In this document: piece by piece, positions 43,399-55,589 of the stretch
How the letters are laid out: each line of letters starts with the position of its first letter
Numbering within the stretch: the stretch's first letter is position 1
Notes under the pieces: model-generated
The model's input: only the letters and a program-made list of their open reading frames with translations
Told to the model about the DNA's origin: nothing
The model's database searches: none
Position numbers and translations under genes: made by a program
Assembly: GCA_031841125.1 (NCBI GenBank)
Contig: CM063107.1
Location: 49,055,497-49,119,496, forward strand
DNA from: Acanthococcus lagerstroemiae
Lineage: Eukaryota; Arthropoda; Insecta; Hemiptera; Eriococcidae
Direction: 5' to 3'
Length of the DNA stretch: 64,000 bases

Positions 43399-45240
43399 AG
43401 GCTTTTCATGAGTTCATTTTGGAACAGAATATGAAAGATTCCGGCTTTCTCATCGGATGCTGGTTATATTTTTATTTTTCCATTTAGGTTCTTTTGGAAT
43501 CTTGACTTTTTTAGTGTGAATCCACGCTGTTGTATATTATTTATATTCTTCAAATCGTTAGTCGTCAGAATTTACGTGATTAATTTGGCCCTAATTTTCT
43601 TACGTAAACTAAATCTCAAGAGACTACAGATCTGAAACCATTTACGTCGGAAATCGGCAAGATTTTGCTTTCAGTTTTTGTTATCACTTTAGGATGAGGA
43701 ATTCGGAAAAATTTACCAGCTACTTAGTGCTCTCTTTCAACCCGAAAATCAAAGCTAGCTAGATTTTGTAAGTTCTAGAAATTTTGTAATTTTGTTTTTT
43801 TATTTAATCATCGTATTTCGTGTTTTTCTCTTTTTTTTTGCATTTAATCATTCGTATTATTCGGGACTATATTGTTGATTTCTTGGTCGGAAGTTGACCC
43901 TTTGTTGCGATTCAGTGCGAAAGAATAGAATTCATATAGTCTGTTCAGTTACAAGGTAAAAATGACGATAGCCCGTCACCGGCTGTGAAATTTTGATCGC
44001 CTTTCACGTACGCTCTTGAGGCAGGGTCTAGCAGGAATAAACGACTTACATGTGTATTTTGCGGACCAAATTATTTGCCCGAAATATAGTATACTGAGGA
44101 AAGGCCGAAGACATTGAAAACTATAATTCCTTGTTTTCCTGTTACTTGTTATGTACATTTCTCCTCCTTTGTTAATCAGTTTTAATGTTGAGTAATTATG
44201 TAACTCTATTTATAGTCAGGGATTGTAAAAAGCCTCTACGTTATTTCGTTGCCAGACTTGCTGAAAATCTGCATTATCCCAGTTAAAAGTTGCACGAATA
44301 CACTAAAATATTATTTTCTCTGCTCAAGCTTCAACAACTTTTTTCGTATATCAGTATTGAGGAAGAAAATAGAAAATAATGTTCCTACGGCAATCGTTTG
44401 TTAAATTTTTGTTACCTATTTATGTATTTAATTTATTTGTATTGTAAGCGTGCTTTAAATACGTTCTTTGAAATACGGCTTCATTATCGAGTGATAGAAG
44501 ATCTAATTGATGTATCTCAGTTGCAAATGAAACGTGGACATTCTAATTTTTGGAGTAAAATGCAAAAGTAAATCGAACAGTACATGACATCTAGACTTAC
44601 AACTTACACGTTTCAATCTTAATTTTTAATCTTATAAGACTTGAGTAACAGTATTAATCTTAATGAGTGAACGGTATTTTGTCAAATTTGGTACTTAATT
44701 TTATTTTCCTGCGTGTCCTTTATAACTATTATTCCTTTGTTTGCATATTTATAGTTTTTCCACGGACAATGTGAATAGTTCACTTTTCTTCTTTTAAAAC
44801 CCTGTATTTTTCAACATGTTTGTCGATCACTAGCGAATATTTCCTGTCGCCTCTTTTCCAATTGAAAATTTACGCCTGTGTTGGACGATTCGGAGATATT
44901 CCTATTGTTCATCGAATGCTTATTTTATAAATGTCGATGCAATGTTACCAGTATTTAGAAACGAGTATTAATAATTTTTTATCGTCATTTTATTTTTCTT
45001 GTATTCCTTCTTTTTTCTTTTTGTTTTTGTGTTAAGTAATAGTTGACATATCACCGGCGGCTTTAGTTAACTTAGTGCAATACGTCACATTCCAGAACAT
45101 TACATTCTACTTATAAGTTGTACGTCTTAATACTACTAATTTTATCGTCAATTATAGATTGTTTGACCTGCCTAAAATGATTCTTGTGTTGGTTTGCTTT
45201 CTTAAATGGCACGTGGATTGACCAGTGATATATATATATT
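43399..45240 (+). other. Probable Rab30 3' UTR and AT-rich downstream sequence
   Basis: About 1.8 kb of AT-rich sequence without supported reading frames, repeats or inverted repeats. Part is likely 3' UTR; the cleavage site cannot be fixed. Confidence 0.4.
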
Positions 45241-45254
45241 GGGAAGGGAATCTA

Positions 45255-45770
45255 CATGGGTAGTTTCAAAAGTAAGGTAACACATTTTTTTCCTCCGCGA
45301 TGAATAACACTGGCGCGCTGAAATTTCGAGGGAGTGTTCACGAGATGTCTTCAGTAGTGTTTCATTGAATGGTTCGCGTACTATGTAATTTTAAACATGG
45401 AATCTAAGGGTACTAGTCCATTTAATTTTGAAGCGCGGTATCATAAAGTTTTTGACTTTGGAGAATGTATATGGCTGTAAAATTTATCGGTTATGTTCTG
45501 CGTATGGCGCGAATAGTGCTATGTTCAGACATCATGGGTATAAGTGGATACAACGCTTTAAACGAGGTCACATAAGCGCACATGATGCGGATAGATCTGC
45601 TATGACAAACCGATTGGATGCGTGTGCGTTCCTCAACAGAAGGTCGTCGTTTCACAATTTCCAATTTTCAGCACGAGGTAGTGACACGCTATTTAAAAAG
45701 AAACAGCCGCACTACAATCAATGGGGGTCTGGGTCCCTCTTCCTTCGTGACTTTACCAAATAGTGTTTTT
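45255..45770 (+). mobile_element. Mariner-like transposase remnant (N-terminal HTH part)
   Basis: The reading KFLTLENVYGCKIYRLCSAY followed by GYKWIQRFKRGHISAHDADR matches the first helix-turn-helix of mariner/SETMAR-type transposases (RFLTLE...RLC..YG...YKW..RF..G...V.D..RSG). A terminal-repeat-like TAGTTTCAAAAGTAAGGTAA precedes it at about 45261. Stops and the absence of the catalytic DDD part show a truncated fossil. Confidence 0.65.
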
Positions 45771-45869
45771 CCAAATTGAGCACTCCTCTAACACTCTGTC
45801 TCCCCCTTCGGTTAAGACCAGACTTACCATTCTTGAATATTAGGCTGGCTATGCTACAGACTCATACAC

Positions 45870-46915
45870 ATGGGACATGGGAAAGTTGTCAAAACAGAAT
45901 AGAATGGAAGCGACCGCGCACTCATGTCTGACTTGAGAGTACGACGAGTCTGCTGGTACTGCTGCGAAGCTGCTGCAGCCGCTTCGTCGTCTCTTCTCAT
46001 CCGCTGGTATCGACGACGAAGTCGATTACACTTCCTCTGCAGCTCGCTATGATGTCCTCAGTCTACCAGTAAGTTGTGGCTATCGCTTCCTCGACAAACC
46101 GACTCTAGGCATTGCGCAATTACAGGCCGCTACTACCGTCTTTATGGTTTTCGTGGCCGCGACTTCCGCGCTCTCTTCCGCCCGACACTCTCCCGTTCCC
46201 CAGGTGAAAGCCAGGAAGCTCATCTCCAATCAATCGGCATCGAGCTTTCTAATTTCCCATCTTCCTAGTTTCTTTGGAGCAGTGACTTCAGTTCGTTTAT
46301 CCAGCTTAAAGATAATGTACCTGTGGTCACGCCCTGACTCCATATCCAGCACAGACAAAACCTTGATCCAATGGGCTAGTCCGGCTGACGCAATGTGACG
46401 TCTATGACCAACCCCACCCTTGATGGAATTGGATTGGAGTGCTTCCCATGTTAATCGGAACCAGATCTATCCGGGCGGCAATCTCCCCCAGGGCATATCC
46501 TCAGGAATCGGTCCTGCCGGAGAGCTATTCCTCTGACTTGGCACTGAAGTCTCTCTTCGAGACAGGCGAGGTAACCTTGAACTCCTCTAATCTTCTGTTC
46601 GGGGAGAAGTAACAGCTGTAGACGATGATGTCACCTACTTGAACAGCTACATACCCCGGCCCTTCCTCTACCTCACCCGAAGGGTATAGTATGATCTCTG
46701 TACCATCCTCCAACTTCGTCCAGCCTGTAGGATTCACTAGCTGCCACCAGGTCAACCCATCTTTCTCCCTCAGTGTTCCACAGGAAATTCTGGGCAACTG
46801 CACAATGGTTTAGGTTGACCCGGTGGAAGGAGAGGGGCTTATTCAGCGTTGCTTGAGCCGCTGAATGGGGTCCCTCCCTCCTTGAGCGCTCACAGCCTAG
46901 CATCCTCAACCACCA
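45870..46915 (-). mobile_element. R1-clade retrotransposon fragment: endonuclease and linker
   Basis: On the minus strand an ORF2 start reads NLNHCAVAQNFLWNTEGERW and ASESYRLDEVGGWYRD. After a frameshift come GPGYVAVQVGDIIVYSCYFS, a damaged SxDH part (LDMESGRDHRYIIFKL) and the linker STYWWTEDIASLRRKC. These are the AP-endonuclease and following region of R1-like LINEs. The RT is absent. The linker resembles but differs from the one at 15.75 kb, so this is a second subfamily. Confidence 0.75.
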
Positions 46916-47168
46916 TACATGTGCGTGGAATCGCGCCCCTCTACCCTGTTACAAAGCAGGCACAGGGGGGTTGCCCGCACTCATGGATCTTTCACGAATC
47001 GGTTGTCTCTCTAGTATTTCCTTTTTCTTTTTTTGACTGCGAAGTCGGATCGAGATAGGACATATAGACATCTTCAAGAACTGGGATCTCGTTTATGGGA
47101 GGGGGGCTGAGACGTGCCATCAATTCAGAATTTCAAATGGAATATCGAAAAAAAAAATCGAGATAGGG

Positions 47169-47492
47169 ATATTTTGGATTGCTGAGTTCGAAAATGCAGC
47201 GTCTGTTCTACGCTTTCTCTTGGAGCACCCCGATCTTCAAAATCAGCGTCAAAACACACTCTTGACAGTGTTTTTTGAGTCAAAATAGTTTCGGTCTTTG
47301 ACAATCACATAGGCTCAGCCCACTTGTAGTAGAATTGATAAATTAATATCAGGAACTGCATTTCTGAGACACTATTTTAACTTACATGCAGTGTGAAAGA
47401 TACCTGACCTTATTTTGTCTCAATTTTGACATATTTTGGATTACTGAGTTCGAAAATGCAGCGTCTGTTCTACGCTTTCTCTTGGAGCATCC
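47169..47492. repeat. Direct repeat of 62 bases, 262 bases apart
   Basis: ATATTTTGGATTRCTGAGTT followed by CGAAAATGCAGCGTCTGTTC continues to TTGGAGCAYCCC at 47169-47231 and again at 47431-47492, with two differences. Non-coding. Confidence 0.8.
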
Positions 47493-47711
47493 CAAATCAG
47501 AAAATTGCTGAATGTAGTACATCACTATAGTCTTTACGTTCCATTTAATTACTTCTGTTGAATTGCTGATGTAAAGTTTTCTGAAGCCAAACTTAGCAAT
47601 GACAAAGAAATCTTGACGTCAAATCTCGAATTCGAAGTGGAGGTACTGGTAATCAAGTATACTTATTTAAAGGCACTCCTTCTTTCTGATGAAATGTGAT
47701 CCGAAACTCCA

Positions 47712-48115
47712 TCATCTATGTTTTATTACATCAATACTAATCAAAATAATCACGATACCGATAAATACAATGCTAAAATATAAAGGAATAAAAGATAGAA
47801 TTTTGCGAAGATCGTATCTTATTGCACGTTTCGTTTGTCTGACGCCAATATTGCTGATTGGTTCACTTGAAAAAAACGTGCCATTTATTGCATTCACATG
47901 TTGGTATCGTCTGTTTCCAGTTGCTACACTGACGAACCTGGATGGAAAATGTTCTTCAATAATTGAAAAAACTTCAATTTCAAAATCTTATGAATAAAGA
48001 TTAAGAAAACGTTATTAAGTTTGTATCACATTTGAATATGGGCAAAACACGTCAAAAAGACCAAAAGGTGAATGTGAGTTATGTAGATGCAAATCATAAT
48101 TTTGTAGTTGAGCAT
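47712..48115 (-). CDS. Small secreted/membrane protein of the local paralog family, complete copy
   Basis: Exon 1 (48030-48115) starts at an ATG and encodes a signal-peptide-like MLNYKIMICIYITHIHLLVF followed by LTCFAH. It ends in phase 2 at a GTGATAC donor. Exon 2 (47712-47937) starts in phase 2 after TTTCCATCCAG, and the 92-base intron is plausible. The product is 103 residues with one hydrophobic span near the C-terminus, SFIPLYFSIVFIGIVIILIS, and a basic end KHR. It shares IPLYFSI and the phase-2 last exon with the genes at 53.0, 60.7 and 61.5 kb. I do not recognise the family; function unknown. Confidence 0.55.
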
Positions 48116-48572
48116 ATCAAGATACCTAATAGAAAGAAAATTGAAAGTGAAAAATGATTTGGTCAGTTCTTTCGTTTTAGATAACAAAGGCGCTGATACC
48201 ATCAAACATATTTTCTTAGTTATCAAAATAAAAGTATTCGTCTATTGTAGTTTAGATGCCGATTGGATTAAAACAATCAATAAGTGAATGAGTTATCATC
48301 AGAGTCAGGGATCCTAAGAGCGCGCACCGTGATTTACAAAAAAAATTTTAATGCCAAAAAACAATGAAAATCAGGTAGTAAAACGAAAACTAGTGTTACA
48401 TTTGGCACATATGTGACGCGTCACACAAGAAAACGCACCTTAAAGTGAAAATCCTAATTTTGCAGTACAGGCAAAAAAAATAGGGTGAGAAACTCATTTT
48501 TAGTCAAATTGAGTTTTCAACCAGAAGTTGTTGTTCACCTTTTTGGCAACACTGTATCAACTTGTGGTAGCC

Positions 48573-48689
48573 TAATGCTGGATTTACACCAAAGTTATAA
48601 GCACGCTGTTAACATGTACGCTACATTTAAAATGTTAAAACATAAATTGTTAATAGCATGTTTATAACTTTGGTGTAAATCCAGTATTA
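48573..48689. mobile_element. 117-base palindromic MITE
   Basis: Left end TAATGCTGGATTTACACCAA and right end TTGGTGTAAATCCAGTATTA are inverted with one mismatch, and the arms continue through AGTTATAA. The ATTTACA near each tip is shared with the MITEs at 40525 and 58213. Confidence 0.75.
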
Positions 48690-48750
48690 TTCGACATACT
48701 TACCAAACATTGGGAACATTGTAAAAAGAGACTTACGCGTCTACATATAA

Positions 48751-51700
48751 TACACCGGGTCTCTTGCAATGACTCTCTTCCACCTGGTAAGCAGGCAACC
48801 TATCCCGACAATATGTAGATATGTTTGCATACTTTTTTCCCCCTTAAGAGGCCGAGTTGCAGTCAAATTTTCTATATTTGAAATTTGTTTTCTTCTCACG
48901 ACTGGAGATAGACAGAAAAATGGTACCAGAAGGTAATAGTGAGGGCAATTGTGGTAACCACAGAAAAGAAAAGTGGTCGGAATCGGTTCGACAGGGTGTT
49001 CATAAAATCAATTTTAGTACAAATTATATCAGTAAATTTTCATATTTTTTCATTTTTCCGTGAAACTTGCTTTCTTAAGCTACTGTTTTTTTTTTTTTTT
49101 TTACTTGTAGTAGATTGTACATTAAATTTCCCATAAAAAAAGGTCATTAGCAATTTTCTTGTACCTGGATTAGAACTGTTCTAAACGGAATTCAAGATAT
49201 CCCTATTAAGAATTATTGCTTTTTGACACAGATGCATAGACCTTATAAAGATATAATAATCTTTTTCTGCTACTTTACCACTTCACAGAATTATATCGTT
49301 GATGGGGCTTATTCAACTCCCTCTTTTCATCTATTTACCCTATATTGGAAATTGAGGCCCATGCAATGAAGGGAGGGGGGGGGGTCCTAGTATTTTGTAA
49401 AGTTGAATACGGGTATCCGATAATTGGTTCCAAAGGTCGCTAAATTCGGTTTTGGTAACGTTTTGGCTATATTCTCCGAACTGTGGCGCATATACTGACG
49501 GGAAGGAGGCGCAAGATGACAGTTGTGGTAACCACACAGAATTAAAGATCATTGGTTGCACGTGATTTTCATAAAATAAATTTCACTTAGTACAAAATTG
49601 TATTGGGAAATGTTGGTATCTTTTTTATTTATTTAGTGGGGAGAAAGTAAACTGCTCACACTTTCAGAAAATACGAAAGTATGTATTTTGCTCACACTGT
49701 AAAGTGCACACACTGCAAAAGGCAGGGGAAAAGTGTGAGCACTTTACAGTCTCCCGACAGGGGGAGAAGTGTGAGCACTTTACATTCTTCCTTTTCATTG
49801 AAGGACGTATTCTGCTCACACTTTACTCGATCGTTACCGCTTAAATTATGTATGGTGTAGAATGGAGTGAGAATGAATCGATGGAGGATAGAGAAACTCT
49901 TGCCAGTACAGATAAGAGATCAGCGTATGTTATCTTTGTACGTACACTACGTACATGTACTTGTTCTATTATTGCAAACTTCTAAATGCCTAGTTATAAG
50001 TAATAACAAAAAGTTTTCAGTTAATTTCGCAACGATCTCGTACATACGCGAATGCTACATTGGAGTTAAGTTTTGTCCCCATATAAGTATATCTAATCAT
50101 TCGAATTGTAGTTTGCGCTGTAGGTATTAAGGATGAGTATCTCAGTCGATTCTACGTTCATGTTTTAAGTTATTTATTACGTTACATTTTACCCTAAACT
50201 TACCTGTTATATTTGCAATTTACCGTAGAGTTACCCGTTAAAGTGGCACTGTGTGCAAAATACTGTTTTCTATATAAAATTACCGATGTGAGCAAAATAC
50301 ATTACAAGTGTGAGCAAAATACATTCAGAATATACTCGTCGTTCTGTGTACAAATTACACTGTGAGCAGTTTACATTTTCAAAATGAAATGTGTGTGCAG
50401 ATTACATTCGCCCATTTAGTGATGAGGAATGTTATTTATATAGATTGAAAGAACCTAGGCCCAACAAACTGCTGTTGACATGGATAGAAAAACCAGCTGG
50501 GTTATGGTCTCGTGGTTATGAATAATGAAAAACGTTTTTTTCCATATTCTGGTTGATAGCAATTATACACATATGCTGGTATTGCAAAATGATTGCTAAC
50601 CAACCAAATTAACATGAAAATTTCATTTATTATTGGCTGACTGTTTGGGTTTTATTCTCGTTCTTTTCTCTTATAGTTTGAAAGTTAGTTATCTTGTTTT
50701 GCAAAGAATTTTATGTTCTGAAATTTTAAAGATAGGTCTATTTCTGTTTCCAATTGTTTTTTAAAAAGTAAGTGGATATATTTGTAACGAGATTCACACC
50801 GAAAAACGCACGAAAACACATACTAAGAACTTTTAATGTTACAGTAATACAAACGCACAAAAACAGTAGCTAGATCGCTTTGAAAACGCACAGTTTGTCG
50901 CATATAAAACTAGACTATACGGCGACGGCCGGCGGCCTTTATATATACCGGCGTTATCGGCAAAACTCTGTATCGCTTTTGTTATCGAACTTCTATTCTG
51001 CTGCTCGAAACAAGTCGATCTTTCTCCGCTTACCTCAAATGTTCGGGATTATTCGCCACTTATTGATACCGAAAATCGCACAACAAAACCCGAGCGTTGT
51101 ACTACATAAAATTTTTTTAAATGAAAATCACGTTCAACCGCTCTTCATGATCTTTAATTCTTTTTCTGTGTGGTTACCATAACTGTCATCTTGCACCTCC
51201 TTCCTATGGATATGCACCACAATTCGGGGAATATAGCCAAAATATTACCAAAACCGAATTTAGCGACCTTTGGAATGAAGTTTTGGATGCCCATACTAAA
51301 CTTTAGAAAATACTAGAACCCACCCTCATTGCACAGGCTTAAATTTTAAATATGGGGTAAATAGATGTAAGGATGGAGGTGAATAAGCCCCATAAGTGAT
51401 ATAACTCTTTGAAGTAGTAAAGTAGCTGAAGAAGATGATCATCTTCATAAGTTCTGTGCACCTTTGTTAAAAAGTATGTAATAATTCTTAACGGGGATAT
51501 CTAGAACTCCATTCTGGGCAATTCTAATTCAAATACAATAAAATTGATGACCCTTTTTATAGAAAATTTAATGTAAAATCTATTGCAAATAAAAAACAGT
51601 AACTTAAGAGGGCAAGGTTCACTGGAAAAACTGTGAAAATTTCCTGATAGAATTTCTACTAAAATTGATTTTATGAACACCCTGTCGACCCGATTCCGAC

Positions 51701-51940
51701 CATTTTTTTTTTCTGTGGTTACCACAACTGCCTTCAACTACTACCTACTGGTACAATTTTTCTGTGTATCTCCAGTCGTGAGAAGAAAAAACATTTTCAA
51801 GGATAGAAAACTTTTCAAAATTTTTACCATAACTCAGCCCGTTTAAAGGCAAGAGTATGTAAACATATCTATATATTGTTAGGGTAGATTGCCTACTTAC
51901 CAAATGGAAGGGGGGTCATTGCAAAAGAGACATCCTGTAT
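48751..51940. mobile_element. Composite element with inverted arms of about 0.8 kb
   Basis: The left arm about 48751-49580 and right arm about 51120-51940 are diverged inverted copies. For example GTCTCTTGCAATGAC faces GTCATTGCAAAAGAGAC, TTGTGGTAACCACA faces TGTGGTTACCACAA, and AACCGAATTTAGCGACCTTT faces AAAGGTCGCTAAATTCGGTT. The tips read TACACCGGGTCTC and GAGACATCCTGTA. No transposase frame is left. A separate 775-base element is inserted at 49639-50413. Open frames inside are arm sequence, not genes. Confidence 0.75.
49639..50413. mobile_element. 775-base element with perfect 8-base target duplication and subterminal TGTGAGCA arrays
   Basis: Flanked on both sides by ATTTAGTG (49631-49638 and 50414-50421). 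Tips GGGAGAAAGTAAACTGCTCA and, inverted, GGGCGAATGTAATCTGCACA match at most positions. Each side carries about five copies of a phrase like GTGTGAGCAAAATACAT or GTGTGAGCACTTTACA in either orientation. An 8-base duplication points to hAT or P-type transposition, though the GGG tip is unusual for hAT. No coding capacity. Confidence 0.85.
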
Positions 51941-53028
51941 AGTTTGCCGATGAAGTTCTGGGAATATGCTTCCTAGAGGAACTTTACACGCTATATCTCT
52001 CAGGAAACACTTGCATTATTTTTAAAGGAGTTTCTCCTGCGCACTATGCAAGTTTCAGCTTATTGCGCCGACGGAAACGTTATACGGAATTTTTTAATTG
52101 TAGCGAGGTTGCCCGGCTGTCATGGCATAAAAAACGGGGTAACGTTCAGCTGTTAAATTCTCAAAAACTACGTTTTGGAATGTTCTGATTTCAAAACGCT
52201 ATATCTCAGCTGGGAAAAGAGTTAGAGACTTGCGGTAAGTTTCACTGGATTCCCCGTGGCTACTTCTATAAAAATTAGTTAAAATCTCAATTTCAATCTT
52301 CAGTACTCTAAAGTATGTTTTTTCGTGACGCGTCTCATGTGTTCATGAAGAATGCGTCCGACTGACTGAAAATGACGCAGAAGAATTATTTGTGTATCCA
52401 AAGTGTCAAAAGTAATCCATCACTCCTTATCTTAAAGTTTCATTTTTATTTCGAATAAAGACAATTCCAACAATGTATGTGACTTACCTATTTGACGACT
52501 TTTTTGGTAAAACGACTTGATGCACACTTTCAGGATATCTGTTGCGCATTTGACTTTTTCTGAGAATTCCGTTATATCTTTTGAATTTAATGATTTAAAG
52601 AATTTTGGGGGAAAAGTAGTAAAACCCGATAGTTTTCTCCACATTATACCAAAATTTTCGCAAATTGCGGGTAAAATTGACTAAGGAATAAAATTTTTTT
52701 TCATAGGAGCACCTTAGGGTCCTTTCCCTATAGTCCAGTTTTGTTAAGTGTGCTTATCGTCTTTAGGCAAGTAAAGGTTGAAAATGTCTGCAGGTACCAA
52801 TGATAGTTATGGGATCATGATGATTAATTTTCAAAAGCTAACTAAAATCAAGCCAATAAAGCTTTATGGAGACTTTCTGACACAATTTACGAATAATATG
52901 TCAGGCAGCTCTTTATGAGTGAGATTACATAAAAACATTCTGACGAGTTTTCAGTTTTTAATCACATTTTTACAATTCGCACAACAATTATGAGCCAAGG
53001 AAAATATATATTACGTAAGAATACATTC
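51941..53028. other. Intergenic, nothing recognised
   Basis: AT-rich sequence without supported genes. A phrase near 51990, CTATATCTCTCAGGAAACAC, looks repeat-like and is partly echoed near 52200. Confidence 0.4.
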
Positions 53029-53404
53029 TTAATTGATTAGTGATTGTTGCAAGCCAGGTAAGAATTGAATAATTCTTACGATTGCAGTTTTTACTAACAA
53101 GTAGCCAACGTAAATCACAAATGCAAAACTGTAGTACAGCCACATATACCAAAATTTACTACCTAAATGATACAGCATGTAACTATGTGTTTCAACCGGT
53201 GTTATTACTGAATCAACTCTATTCTTTATATTTTCATACTTCTCATAATTAATCAAGTCTTTCTTTTTCATTATTAATGACAAGTTTTTACTATCTCCCA
53301 CGTCATCAAAACCATGCAACACTGGAGAAGTTTGAATATCAGTTCTATCTGAATGGAAGTCATATTTGTGAAGAAGAAAAATCGGATGGTAATGTTCTTG
53401 AATC
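53029..53404 (-). CDS. Local paralog family: last exon of a second member
   Basis: The exon starts in phase 2 after TATATTTTTAG and encodes 124 residues. A hydrophilic part IQEHYHPIFLLHKYDFHSDR comes first, then the membrane segment GSKFWYMWLYYSFAFVIYVG continuing YLLVKTAIVR, ending FLPGLQQSLIN. The W/Y-rich segment aligns with that of the gene at 60.7 kb (AKLWILPVYFGFAFIAYYGY). Its first exon was not found; repeats at 53.5-56.6 kb lie where it would be expected, so the gene may be interrupted or have a long intron. Confidence 0.5.
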
Positions 53405-53483
53405 CTAAAAATATAAATTCATTGTGACTCACCATAATTAGTGTAATAGGATGGTCTTTATTTTCGATTTCTTATCTTTTAAT

Positions 53484-55275
53484 AGGCCGCCCCAAATCGG
53501 TTCCGGATGATTAAAAAAAAAAGTTCTGTAAAGTTTGAACAAAATCAGAAAAAGTTGACTCGTGCCACAAGAGGGAGAAGTTCTTATGGGAATTAACATT
53601 GATGTTGGAATTTGAGCTTCAGTTATTAGGAAAGGCAACTTATATGAGCCCAAGGATTATGTTCTTTTTCAGTAGGGGTTTCAAGGGTTGCTGAATTCAT
53701 TCCAAGGTTTATTTTTTTCCTTCCACTGATCCTTCAGGCTCCACGGGCACTAATTTCCGCTCACTCCGATTCACCGCTTATGCATCAAATTATTAAATCT
53801 CACAGAATTTGTATTTCTTATGTCGATAGTAAAGTTTTTGGGTCGCTAAAACAATCTTAGGGGTTCCTTTTTCGGTATCCTCAACCCTTTTGTGGCTTCA
53901 CAAAGGGCTAATCTTCAATTGCTCCAATTTTTCAGTTCCATCATCGGGATTTCTCTCCCTTATCCTCTCAACTCTTGAAATTCCACAGGGGTTTAAGGAG
54001 CTATATGTAACAGAACTAGTGCCGTAGCCAGCCTTGTGTTCGAAGGGGGCCTAGTCTTGACCACAGAGGGAGAGGATGTAAGAGAGGGTGCTATGTGAAA
54101 TTAGGAAAATCACTACACTTGACACAGTCTCAAAAAGGAGTCCAGATCCCTCGAACACCCCCTAGTGATGCAATTGATCAGAAATCTTAGTTTTAAAATA
54201 ATTTTACAGTTTAGCTCAGCACTGATTGAGAGGCGAGGCGGGACGATTTTTCACCATCTTGTCCTTCAGTTCAGCCTAAAGACTCCACCGGAATTTACAT
54301 CATAGGTCTTCCGTTACAATAATTTATAATTCCATTATTTTTCACTTCCTTATATTTCAGCTGAGCGTGAAGAGCTCGAATAGATAAATTTGGCAAATTA
54401 ATGTAATTCTCAAAATCGACGAATTTTGAAAATTAATCAGTTTGGAAATTTCATTAATTTGGAGAAATCAATTAATTCTGATACACTGGAATATCGAACT
54501 CAATAAATTCAAAAAAATAATGGAATAAGAAAATCCATTAATTTTGAAAAACCAATTCATTTGAGTAGTCAATTAATTTGAAACAGTTCATTGATTTTGA
54601 TGAACCAATTATACACCACTGCATTGGGAGTTCAAAACGAAATTATTGGTTTACATGGTTACTATGGAAACCGACTGACCGCTTATTTGACAAATTTCAA
54701 AACTAAGTCTCTCCTTATAAAACTGTCGAACCCGATCTGTGCATTTGGCAGGTTTTAAAAATAACTCCGTTAACATGCCAACTTCAAATATTTTCCAGCA
54801 TCAAAATCGACTTTCTTTCCAAAATAATTGGGCTTTAGAATCGTACGGAACATTGACATCAAGAACTTGGAAACTGAGGACATCGGACGAGTAATTGGAG
54901 ATTACCCCTGAAATGGATTCAGAGACCTAGAAACCCGACTACCAGTAAAGAACTCGAAAATTGAGGGAAATTGAAGTAACTGAAAATTACCCCTCTTCCA
55001 AGTGGAGCTTGAATGGTTTAGGGAAGCGGTAAATTACCCCCTGAAATGAATTCAGCAACCCTTAAAACCTCTACATGGAAAAGAAAATAATATTTAGCCT
55101 CATACAGGAAGGCTCCCCCAAGAACTGAAACTCAAATTCCAAAAATCAGTGTTATTTCCAATACCTAAGAATTTCTTCCCCCTTGCAGCACGAGTTAACC
55201 TTTTCCAATTTTGCTCCAACTTTGGCGGTTTTGTTTTTTTTTTATTTTAGAAACCGATCCGATGAGTGGCCCGAC
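53484..55275. mobile_element. Element of about 1.8 kb with inverted arms
   Basis: The left arm (about 53484-53720) and right arm (about 55020-55275) are inverted copies. GGAATTTGAGCTTCAG faces CTGAAACTCAAATTCC, and GGGTTGCTGAATTCATT faces AATGAATTCAGCAACCC. Between them about 54390-54610 is a degenerate repeat of AATTAATTTTGAAAA phrases. A related single arm occurs at 38505-38760. No transposase. Confidence 0.65.
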
Positions 55276-55589
55276 CAGAAATACGACATTTTTTTCAATA
55301 AGGGTAAAGAAGGACCAGCATATTATAGTGTAATTAGACTTAGATACTTAATTTTATATGAAATACGAGTAATTAATTAAATTATTTAATTGGGGTAAGG
55401 TAGGCCTTGAGTATCACGGTTGAAAGTCCTTCATGACTCAGAGTTCACATCCATAACCTATTTTTGCAAAGCTTATATATAAACATAATAATTTCATGAA
55501 CGTACGCGACCTAAACGCAGTGCTGTCAGATCATGATTTTGAAAGTTGTCATTTCCTTCTTTTTTTGTAGCCAACTGAAGAAAAAGTTG

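Noticed and set aside
46673..46909. Separate host gene on the minus strand
   Set aside because: The translation is the start of an R1-like endonuclease and continues, after a frameshift, into the rest of that domain.
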